From contig JAUXBV010000289.1 in the NCBI GenBank assembly GCA_030619215.1, positions 1 through 5,421 of the forward strand: a stretch of 5,421 nt of DNA. The letters run 5' to 3'. Each line of letters opens with the position of its first letter. The stretch's first letter is position 1. Of the stretch, positions 1 through 5,421 are shown in pieces. The position numbers and the translations under genes were made by a program. The stretch comes from Fibrobacterota bacterium (GTDB taxonomy: Bacteria > Fibrobacterota > Chitinivibrionia > Chitinivibrionales > JANQEN01). The notes under the pieces are model-generated. The model was not told the origin of the DNA and ran no database searches. It worked only from the letters and a program-made list of their open reading frames with translations.

Positions 1-1799
1 AGGATGACCTTCTCAATCGACATTGAAGCTTCGAATAATTCCCGGGCATTGGAATAATCGTTTTTCATAAAAGATACGATTCCAAGATTATTCATTGCAT
101 TTGCATAAACTCTGTTGGATTCCCCGACATTCTTCCTGGTCGTCTTCATTGCGAGTTTTAAAAGGCGTTCCGTGCCTTCATAATCCTTCATATTAAATCG
201 GTTTAAAGCCATGACAAGGAGCGAAGCACCGGCAATCTCTCTTTTACTGCCGTCAGCAAAGGTTCCCTGGGTCTTGAACAGGAAAGTACCGGGATTTTCA
301 TAATGAATTGCTTTTTTAAAAAATGTCGGGTTCTGATTGATCGCAGGAATTAAATAACGCAAGGTACTTCTATAGCCAAGCTGGTCAACCACAACGAAAT
401 CCACACTCTGTTTCACCAGACCCATTATCAGCTTTATATTATCCTCGGAAAAAAGATAACAGCAGGTAGGGCGGCGGGAGAAAAGGTAGAAAAAGGATGA
501 CTTTCTGCAGCTAACCACCGATTCAGGGGCTGTGTTGTTCCTTACCCATAGGGCAATCCGAAAATAATTCTGCCAGTTTTGCGGATAGGGCTTGCCTGCA
601 TCTATGTGCAGCTTTTGTACTATCGGTAAATTGAAAAGAAATATAATGGTAAACCACAACGGCAGTGTTTTGACCTTTATATTCTTTTTCTCCAGTAAAG
701 CAGATATAAAGCAAAGTAACCCGGATACTGTCAGGAGCCAGAGCAGCGGGACAATACCGATGATAAAACGAACCCCAAACCATTTACTGGGCCAGAAAAG
801 AATTATTCCAAAAGTACCGATCAGGTAACCGGCAACCAGAGCCCTGTAATTTTTGATACCGCGGATGCCGTAAATGAATAATGCAACTATTATTATTCCG
901 ACAAGCCAGCCTAATGGCCGAAATGCTGCAATCTTCTTTTCTGCAACAGGGAAAAATACCATAGGTATTTCAATTGAAATATACCGTTTTACATTTGTAA
1001 AAAACCGCCCGAGAAGCTGTGCGGCGCTTGCGGCTCCCGCATCCGGATTATACGGGTCAGCCAATAGCAATTGCTGAAGATAGGGGCTGGAGCCCTGCAT
1101 TTGTACCCAGACAATCCAGGGAAGGATTAAAATAACGATCGCAGCAGTAAACCATAATGCATACTGATATCTGCGTTTAAGCAGGAAATAAAAAACAGTT
1201 CCTATGAGCAATGCGATACCCTGAGTGCGAATAAAAACGCTTGCCGCTAATAGTATAACGGCAATATAAAATGCTCGCTCCCTGTATGGTGGATTGGAAA
1301 GATCAACTCTGATAATGGCATATAAAGCTGCCATTGTGAAAAAAAGAAAGGGGATTTCACTCATCATAATATGGGAAAAACCAAGCAGGTGAGGATTTGT
1401 TGCTACAGGTAATAGAATTGCAGGAAAGAACCATTTATTAATACCAAATTTTATCATTAATAAAAAAAGAAGTACTATTGTACCGAAAAATAAAAGGCCA
1501 TTCATAATCTTTAAAACAAAAATATTGGCCAACTCATTCTCAGGTGAAAAACGTATGATTATTGACATTATTGCAGGATACCCCGGAGGATATTGCGTAT
1601 GCGGCTTGTTTTCACTTGTCCATATTTCCGAATAGCCATTACCGGAAGCTATTGACTGGCCAAGCAGGTAATACGTTACATTGTCACCGTTAAGCGAAAG
1701 TTTTTTATCGAAGACATAGATATAAAAAATTGCGGTAAAAAATAATAATAGTATAAGTGCTAAGTTTGATTTATTAAGAAGAGTATTTAATTTTTTCAT
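1..1799 (-). CDS. GT-C fold membrane glycosyltransferase (ArnT/PMT/GT39-like) with C-terminal TPR repeats, 3' end outside window
   Basis: The minus-strand frame opens at ATG 1799-1797 and runs 599 codons without a stop to the window edge. The N-terminus (MKKLNTLLNK) leads into a first membrane helix at about residues 12-30. The first periplasmic loop has the GT-C signature: acidic G38-D39-N40, then LLGQSIASGNGY and YPPGYP (70-75). A second acidic motif, MSE (146-148), precedes another helix. About ten hydrophobic segments extend to residue 394. W336-P and W340...R344 fit the late-loop pattern of the family. Residues 415-500 form a soluble domain (WVRNNTAPESVV...SRRP) common in GT39-like proteins. 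Residues 524-553 and 563-595 look like TPR units (NNLG...F...DYSNARELFE). These enzymes move a sugar from a polyprenyl-phosphate donor to lipid or protein outside the cytoplasmic membrane; the substrate here is unknown. No clear Shine-Dalgarno is visible. In-frame GTG codons upstream are possible starts but less likely. Confidence 0.85.
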   Translation of the reverse strand, partial: MKKLNTLLNKSNLALILLLFFTAIFYIYVFDKKLSLNGDNVTYYLLGQSIASGNGYSEIWTSENKPHTQYPPGYPAIMSIIIRFSPENELANIFVLKIMNGLLFFGTIVLLFLLMIKFGINKWFFPAILLPVATNPHLLGFSHIMMSEIPFLFFTMAALYAIIRVDLSNPPYRERAFYIAVILLAASVFIRTQGIALLIGTVFYFLLKRRYQYALWFTAAIVILILPWIVWVQMQGSSPYLQQLLLADPYNPDAGAASAAQLLGRFFTNVKRYISIEIPMVFFPVAEKKIAAFRPLGWLVGIIIVALFIYGIRGIKNYRALVAGYLIGTFGIILFWPSKWFGVRFIIGIVPLLWLLTVSGLLCFISALLEKKNIKVKTLPLWFTIIFLFNLPIVQKLHIDAGKPYPQNWQNYFRIALWVRNNTAPESVVSCRKSSFFYLFSRRPTCCYLFSEDNIKLIMGLVKQSVDFVVVDQLGYRSTLRYLIPAINQNPTFFKKAIHYENPGTFLFKTQGTFADGSKREIAGASLLVMALNRFNMKDYEGTERLLKLAMKTTRKNVGESNRVYANAMNNLGIVSFMKNDYSNARELFEASMSIEKVI

Positions 1800-2059
1800 G
1801 TCAATATTATTAATACCCGAATTCTGCACGTTCTTTCGCACAATGGCAAGTGTTAGAGGAACGAAAACCTTAGCCGTTTCAGAGAGATGCTGGTCGCTGG
1901 ATGCTGGATGCTGGATAAAAAAACATACACTTTGGGTTCTTTTTTAACATCCAGTTTCCAGCATCAAGTATCCAGTATCTGCCCGTTTATAGCAATGCCT
2001 TTCGACAAATTGTTAGTTTTCAGTTGTAAACACAGGTGCAAAATCCAGGTAATAACCGC
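1800..2059. other. Intergenic spacer between xerC and the glycosyltransferase gene
   Basis: This is 260 bases without a convincing gene. Its main content is the heptad-based inverted repeat at 1885-1980. I found no clear -35/-10 pair for the glycosyltransferase and no GC-rich stem followed by a T run typical of an intrinsic terminator for xerC. Because of the spacer, co-transcription of the two same-strand genes is possible but not shown. The small plus-strand frame that crosses the repeat (about 81 codons from 1887) is made of repeat sequence and the antisense end of xerC. Confidence 0.7.
1885..1980. repeat. Imperfect inverted repeat with 7-bp periodicity (GGATRCT-like units)
   Basis: The left arm (1885-1916) and the reverse complement of the right arm (1949-1980) are both 32 bases and match at 25 positions by hand alignment. 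They are separated by a 32-base AT-rich loop. Each arm is about 4.5 copies of a heptamer. The left arm reads agatgct, ggtcgct, ggatgct, ggatgct, ggat. The right arm, complemented, reads agatact, ggatact, tgatgct, ggaaact, ggat. Three of the seven mismatches become G-U pairs in plus-strand RNA, so 28 of 32 positions could pair there, although both flanking genes are read from the minus strand. The pattern suggests a dispersed palindromic repeat family. It does not look like a simple terminator, although the folded structure could affect transcript ends. Confidence 0.85.
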
Positions 2060-2965
2060 CTATTCTTCTTTCTCACCAGCCCTCGGATGCGCCTGTTTAT
2101 ATACTTTATGTAAATGTTCCTTTGAAATATGAGTATATACCTGTGTTGATGAAAGGGACGAATGGCCCAGGAGCTCTTTTACCGCTCTTATATCAGCGCC
2201 GCCATCCAGCATATGGGTTGCAAAAGAGTGGCGCAGCACATGCGGGCTTTTCTTCTTCTGCCGGCTTACAGCAGCGAGCTCCTTTGTGACAATTCTCTCT
2301 ATCTGGCGCCGCGACAGACGCTGCCCCTTTTTATTAACAAAGAGAGGGTCATCGTGCGCTTTGGCCATGCTTCGAACGGTAAGGTATCGTTCGATAAGCT
2401 GTATGGCGTCCGGTGTTACCGGGACGATTCTCTCCTTGCGCCCTTTTCCCAATACCCTGACCAGCCCGTTTTTCCTGTCGATTGTGTCCACGTTGAGGGC
2501 ATGGAGCTCTGCAAGGCGCATACCTGTACCATAAAGCAGCTCCACAATTGCCCGGTTTCGTAATAAAATTTCATCATCAGGAACCGGCATTATCATCATC
2601 TCCGCCTGTTTTTGCGTAAGAAACGAAGGCAGGGGTTTGTCAAGTTTTGGAGTTGAAAGTGTCTTCGCAGGATTGAGCTGAATAATACTATTCTTTACAC
2701 AATACCGGGAAATCGACTTGAGCGTGGCAACCTTGCGGGCGACGGTTCGCGGCCGCACCCCCTTTTCACTGAAAGAATAGATGAATGCCCGCAATACCTG
2801 CTTTGTGAAAACTTGATTTACGGAAGGCTTCCCGATTTCCTTCTCAGTAAAAGCTGCGAACTGGGAAAGATCACGCCTGTAAGCATCTATAGTATGATTT
2901 GAATAGCCCCGCTGTTTTTTCAGATATTCAAGGAAGTCCTGTATAACACTTGTCAAAGAAGGCAT
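2060..2965 (-). CDS. xerC: Tyrosine recombinase, XerC type
   Basis: This is a complete 301-residue protein, close to the roughly 300 residues usual for XerC/XerD. Residues 1-105 are the SAM-like, core-DNA-binding N-terminal domain (FLEYLKKQRGYSNHTIDAYR, then a second helical segment with RPRTVARKVATLK). Residues 113-290 are the catalytic domain. All six active-site residues are visible: R150 in TGMRLAEL, K174 in GKGRKER, H242 and R245 in PHVLRHSFATHM, H268 in LLGHSS, and the nucleophile Y277 in TQVYTH. The tail HLHKVYKQAHPRA resembles the XerC C-terminus. Xer proteins resolve chromosome dimers at dif with FtsK, and some homologues serve mobile elements; no integrase-like arm-binding domain is present here. 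The start ATG (2965-2963) follows a purine-rich stretch at 2971-2983 that could be a weak ribosome binding site. XerD or a single Xer remains possible. Confidence 0.92.
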   Translation of the reverse strand: MPSLTSVIQDFLEYLKKQRGYSNHTIDAYRRDLSQFAAFTEKEIGKPSVNQVFTKQVLRAFIYSFSEKGVRPRTVARKVATLKSISRYCVKNSIIQLNPAKTLSTPKLDKPLPSFLTQKQAEMMIMPVPDDEILLRNRAIVELLYGTGMRLAELHALNVDTIDRKNGLVRVLGKGRKERIVPVTPDAIQLIERYLTVRSMAKAHDDPLFVNKKGQRLSRRQIERIVTKELAAVSRQKKKSPHVLRHSFATHMLDGGADIRAVKELLGHSSLSSTQVYTHISKEHLHKVYKQAHPRAGEKEE

Positions 2966-3253
2966 ATCTATTCTTTTCTCTCTATTACTTATAAAGCCGG
3001 TTTAATACCCCATTTTTTCTATATCCGGGATATTTAAAAAAAATTGAATGTTGATTCATTATGCTATTCTATAATATAAACTACATAAATAAAGCAGTTA
3101 TTAAAAGACCTCATTACCAATGATATCTCATTATAACGATAAATAAAATTTCATAAATAGCACCATTATATTCTGTAAAATTATTTTAAGTAGAATTAAT
3201 AAATCGTCCAAAGCATTATAAAAGTATTTTACATCCTTTAATCGAAAACAAAA
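2966..3253. promoter_or_regulatory. AT-rich divergent intergenic/promoter region
   Basis: This region separates xerC (leftward) from the acyltransferase gene (rightward) and must hold both promoters. By hand count 3001-3240 has 52 G or C in 240 bases (about 22%), far below the adjoining genes. A perfect -10-like TATAAT lies at 3070-3075 on the plus strand, but the TTGAAT (3044-3049) and TTGATT (3051-3056) upstream of it have spacings of 20 and 13, so neither is a good -35. A perfect 6+1+6 palindrome, atatcc-g-ggatat, lies at 3021-3033 and could be an operator. No open reading frame, tRNA or riboswitch-like structure is recognisable. The assignment as promoter region rests on gene orientation and composition. 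Confidence 0.55.
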
Positions 3254-4042
3254 ATGAGTAGTAAAAAAACATACTACCCTCTCTTTTTATGGTTCAGGTT
3301 TATTATCGGATATACCTTTCATATACTCTCATCACTATTTTTTCTTACGTTCATATTCCCGCTCTCCCTACTCTTTTTGCCATTCGGCAAATTAACTCAC
3401 TTTTTCCTGAATACCACCATGCGAGCTTACCTGGCCTTTCTTACAAGAGTGTTTCTGCCTGGACTGAAGTTATATGACATAAAAGAAATCAGCGGATTCA
3501 GCCTTATACCCAAAGGTAAACCGCTAATATTTGTTTCAAACCACAGCGGAAAACTTGACGGGCCTTTCCTGCTTGGTATCCTCAAAAACACGGTCGCTAT
3601 TATGAAACCAAAGTATGCTGCAATGCCTGTCTATTCAAAGCTGGTAAGGAATTTGGATTTTATCAACATAGAGCAGCATTCGCGGAAAGCCCTTGAAGAG
3701 ACCATCAGCCGTACAAAAGAGGTCCTCGCAAAGGGGAAAAACCTGCTTGTTTTCCCTGAAGGAACACGCTCCTCTACCAAAAGAATATTACCCTTTAAAG
3801 AGTTTGCCTTCAGAATAGCCCGGGAAAAAAATATCAGCGTGGTTCCCATTGTGATATACAGCGATTTCGCATTTATGGCAAAAAACTTTCGTAGTTATTT
3901 TCCTTTGAAAAAGTTCTCCGTTGCTATCAGGTGCCTCTCTCCTGCTACACCCCTGGAAAACGAATCACCCGTTGATATGGCTGCCCGTGTCCGTAAAATA
4001 ATGGTAAAGGAGATGGCTGAAATTGAAAAAAGCATTCAATAA
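3254..4042 (+). CDS. PlsC-type lysophospholipid/glycerol-phosphate acyltransferase
   Basis: This is a 262-residue member of the membrane acyltransferase family that transfers acyl chains from acyl-ACP or acyl-CoA to a lysophosphatidate or similar hydroxyl. Hydrophobic stretches at about residues 11-44 anchor it to the inner membrane. Block I is NHSGKLD, with the catalytic HX4D pair H97 and D102. Block III is FPEGTRSS (167-174), which binds the acceptor phosphate. Block IV is VVPIVIY (196-202). Block II, normally ending in a conserved Arg, reads LDFINIEQHSRKA and lacks Arg at that point. The ATG at 3254 is the first possible start after an in-frame TAA at 3239, yet it has no visible Shine-Dalgarno. 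It is the first gene of a three-gene plus-strand set, with 21 bases to the dehydratase. It may be the housekeeping PlsC or a pathway-specific paralogue; the neighbours favour the second. Confidence 0.9.
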   Translation: MSSKKTYYPLFLWFRFIIGYTFHILSSLFFLTFIFPLSLLFLPFGKLTHFFLNTTMRAYLAFLTRVFLPGLKLYDIKEISGFSLIPKGKPLIFVSNHSGKLDGPFLLGILKNTVAIMKPKYAAMPVYSKLVRNLDFINIEQHSRKALEETISRTKEVLAKGKNLLVFPEGTRSSTKRILPFKEFAFRIAREKNISVVPIVIYSDFAFMAKNFRSYFPLKKFSVAIRCLSPATPLENESPVDMAARVRKIMVKEMAEIEKSIQ

Positions 4043-4048
4043 ATAATT

Positions 4049-4055
4049 GAAAGGA
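4049..4055 (+). promoter_or_regulatory. Shine-Dalgarno site of the FabZ-like gene
   Basis: GAAAGGA lies 8 bases before ATG 4064, in the short gap after the acyltransferase stop. It is a good match to the anti-Shine-Dalgarno and fixes the start of the dehydratase. It contrasts with the first gene of the set, which has no such site. Confidence 0.75.
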
Positions 4056-4063
4056 CTGCCTGA

Positions 4064-4540
4064 ATGTCAAAAAAAATTATCTATGATACAGAGGCTATTA
4101 AAGAAATCCTGCCGCACCGCCCGCCGTTTCTTTTTGTCGATCATGTTATCAGCTTTACACGGGATAAAAAAATCGAAACGGAGCGGTATCTGCATGAGGA
4201 CGAGCCATTTTTCAAAGGGCATTTTCCTGAAAAACCGATCATGCCCGGCGTTCTGGTTACCGATGCCTTGGCCCAGACAAGCGGACTCCTCTGGGGATTC
4301 AGTAAACAGGCAGCAGAAAATGAAACCAAATCGGCAATGCCTCCGCCGGAAATATTCTTTCTTGCAGCGGCAAACATGAAATATCTAAAACCGGCATACC
4401 CGGGTGACACATTGCACCTGACCTCTTTTGCAGAGAAAAATTTTGGTGCATTGTATACCTACTCGGTTGAAGCTACAGTAAAACAGAAATTGATTACAAA
4501 GGGAAAACTCACATTGGTAATGATGAAAGGGGAAATATGA
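4064..4540 (+). CDS. FabZ-like 3-hydroxyacyl-ACP dehydratase (hot-dog fold)
   Basis: This 158-residue protein is slightly longer than typical FabZ (about 145-150). The family removes water from 3-hydroxyacyl-ACP to give trans-2-enoyl-ACP. ILPHRPPFLFVDHV (15-28) is the N-terminal FabZ signature. FFKGHFPEKPIMPGVL (49-64) holds the catalytic His, H53. The following VTDALAQTSGLL places D67 fourteen residues after H53, exactly where FabZ has its catalytic Glu. FabA uses Asp at the matching place. The second conserved stretch, AANMKYLKPAYPGDTL (102-117), fits the FabZ pattern with PGD. The segment at 82-97 (AENETKSAMPPPEI) looks like a polar insertion. The gene has a good ribosome binding site and overlaps the next gene by ATGA. 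The neighbours suggest a specialised acyl pathway. Other members of the FabA/FabZ-like dehydratase superfamily, such as those of aryl polyene-type clusters, are alternatives. Confidence 0.88.
   Translation: MSKKIIYDTEAIKEILPHRPPFLFVDHVISFTRDKKIETERYLHEDEPFFKGHFPEKPIMPGVLVTDALAQTSGLLWGFSKQAAENETKSAMPPPEIFFLAAANMKYLKPAYPGDTLHLTSFAEKNFGALYTYSVEATVKQKLITKGKLTLVMMKGEI
4525..4540 (+). promoter_or_regulatory. Shine-Dalgarno and ATGA stop/start overlap for the flavoprotein gene
   Basis: GAAAGGGG (4525-4532) sits just before ATG 4537-4539, and the dehydratase stop TGA is 4538-4540. The 4-base ATGA overlap indicates translational coupling and supports a single transcript for the two genes. It also decides the start of the flavoprotein. 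Confidence 0.8.
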
Positions 4541-5421
4541 GAATTCTTGTTATTCGGGGAAACCCGCGCAAAAACGGTCATACCCAATACATCACCGATC
4601 TTGTAGTAAAAGGTGCTCTGGAAGCAGGGGCAGAAATCAATGATATCGATTTACATAAAAAAACAATAAACGAATGTACCGGCTGCTACGACTGCTGGAC
4701 ACAATCGCCAGGAAAATGCATATTCAGGGATGATATGGATGAATTGCTCAACCTGTTGATAGCAGCAGATATTGTCCTGTGCTCAACCCCTCTCTATGCA
4801 TATAGCATGAGTAATTCGATGAAAATATTCTTTGAGCGTACCCTTCCGCTTTTTAAACAGGGCATTGTCCCTTCCCCCGACGGGCTGTTCCGCAATAACC
4901 TTCGTTTTCCGGACAAATGGGTAAAAAAGGGCCTTGCATTTATCAGCGCCGGTGCACTGAAGAGCCAGGACAATTTCAAAGGGCTTGTTTCGACCTTTTT
5001 CCTTCTTGCAAACGGAACGTATATGACCTATAGCGGTGGCTTAATTCGCCCGGAATCATACCTTCTGCAATTTAACCTTGCTAAGCCAAAAACGGTTAAG
5101 CTCATTGAAACCGGCCTTATGCAGGGCGGCAGGGAGCTTGCAGTTGAAGGCGGATTTTCCGAAGAAACACAAAAGAAAGTCTCCACTCCCCTTTCAATCG
5201 ATACGTTTCACTTTAAAAAATACTCGGATATTTACTGGGAGCACGTTATCTCAATGGGCGCTGAAGGAGCCGACCTCGAAAAAGTGAAATACAGGGTTAC
5301 AACCGATGTCAGAATACTCATGCATGAGATGGCGCGAAGTATTGATCCCCTGGCAACTGCAAGATTAAAAGCTGTTTTCCAGTTTGATTTTCCCGATAAA
5401 AAACTGCACTATTGCCTTACG
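4537..5421 (+). CDS. Iron-sulfur flavoprotein / NADPH-dependent FMN reductase-like protein with probable C-terminal SCP2-like domain, 3' end outside window
   Basis: There are 295 codons without a stop, still open at the window edge. Residues 1-200 have the flavodoxin-like fold of the NADPH-dependent FMN reductase family. MRILVIRGNPRKNGHT contains the flavin-phosphate loop (GNPRKNGHT, 8-16), and STPLYAYSMSNSMKIFFERT (83-102) is the second flavin-contact segment. Between them, C47, C50, C53 and C61 form CX2CX2CX7C, the compact motif known for the 4Fe-4S cluster of archaeal and bacterial iron-sulfur flavoproteins (Isf). Residues 190-245 resemble the C-terminal tail of such reductases. From about residue 262 the sequence (MARSIDPLATARLKAVFQFD) looks like the start of an SCP2 sterol-carrier/lipid-binding domain, which would continue past the window. 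The protein probably transfers electrons to an acyl or other lipid-bound substrate; this is inferred from the fusion and from the coupled dehydratase and acyltransferase. The SCP2 call is tentative because only its first ~35 residues are visible. Confidence 0.82.
   Translation, partial: MRILVIRGNPRKNGHTQYITDLVVKGALEAGAEINDIDLHKKTINECTGCYDCWTQSPGKCIFRDDMDELLNLLIAADIVLCSTPLYAYSMSNSMKIFFERTLPLFKQGIVPSPDGLFRNNLRFPDKWVKKGLAFISAGALKSQDNFKGLVSTFFLLANGTYMTYSGGLIRPESYLLQFNLAKPKTVKLIETGLMQGGRELAVEGGFSEETQKKVSTPLSIDTFHFKKYSDIYWEHVISMGAEGADLEKVKYRVTTDVRILMHEMARSIDPLATARLKAVFQFDFPDKKLHYCLT

Noticed and set aside
523..1077. Short open frames on both strands (86, 78 and 67 codons)
   Set aside because: All lie inside the long glycosyltransferase frame, which has continuous family motifs and membrane helices. 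These are shadows.
1885..1980. Intrinsic terminator for xerC
   Set aside because: On the minus strand the arms contain several mismatches and no T run follows the stem; the T-rich stretch is in the loop. Heptad periodicity explains the pattern better.
1887..2132. An 81-codon plus-strand frame starting inside the inverted repeat
   Set aside because: Its start is repeat-derived (MLVAGCWMLD comes from the heptamers) and its end is antisense to the xerC 3' end. It has no ribosome binding site or domain.
2162..2563. A 133-codon plus-strand open frame
   Set aside because: It lies wholly antisense to xerC, whose catalytic motifs are complete. The translated product shows no recognisable domain.
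2060..2965. xerC as the integrase of a mobile element
   Set aside because: The length and architecture are those of XerC/XerD, with no arm-binding domain. No att-like direct repeats, tRNA or phage/transposon genes are nearby.
3055..3082. Possible dif site near xerC (TAATATAAACT resembles one arm of known dif sequences)
   Set aside because: The other arm shows no matching inverted half-site, and AT-rich sequence gives such partial matches by chance.
4141..4410. An 89-codon minus-strand frame and a 110-codon plus-strand frame over the FabZ-like gene
   Set aside because: They overlap a gene with clear FabZ motifs, a good Shine-Dalgarno and translational coupling. The alternative products have no recognisable features.

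Overview
The window comes from a bacterial chromosome with moderate G+C and compact genes, most likely an uncultured Gram-negative lineage. It holds a GT-C type membrane glycosyltransferase, a Xer recombinase, and the start of a fatty-acyl/phospholipid gene cluster. Nothing in it fixes the phylum. I see no rRNA, tRNA, CRISPR array, insertion sequence or prophage.

Left half, minus strand. Positions 1-1799 are one uninterrupted reading frame of 599 codons whose 3' end lies outside the window. It encodes a polytopic GT-C (ArnT/PMT/GT39-like) glycosyltransferase with a soluble domain and at least two TPR-like helical repeats at the C-terminus. Upstream of it is a gene-free spacer (1800-2059) carrying an unusual imperfect inverted repeat. 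Both arms of this repeat are built from a 7-bp unit close to GGATRCT. Next comes a complete tyrosine recombinase of XerC type (2060-2965) with all six catalytic residues.

Middle. Positions 2966-3253 form a very AT-rich divergent intergenic region (about 22% G+C by hand count over 3001-3240). It must carry the promoters for xerC leftward and for the lipid cluster rightward.

Right half, plus strand. Three genes are tightly packed: a PlsC-type acyltransferase (3254-4042), a FabZ-like hot-dog dehydratase (4064-4540), and an iron-sulfur flavoprotein/NADPH-dependent FMN-reductase-like protein (4537 to beyond the end). The last two overlap by ATGA. The dehydratase has Asp where FabZ normally has its catalytic Glu. 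The flavoprotein has a compact four-cysteine motif, and its C-terminus appears to run into an SCP2-like lipid-binding domain cut off by the window edge. Together they suggest a dedicated acyl-chain building, reducing and transfer pathway rather than housekeeping fatty-acid synthesis. The product cannot be deduced from this window alone.
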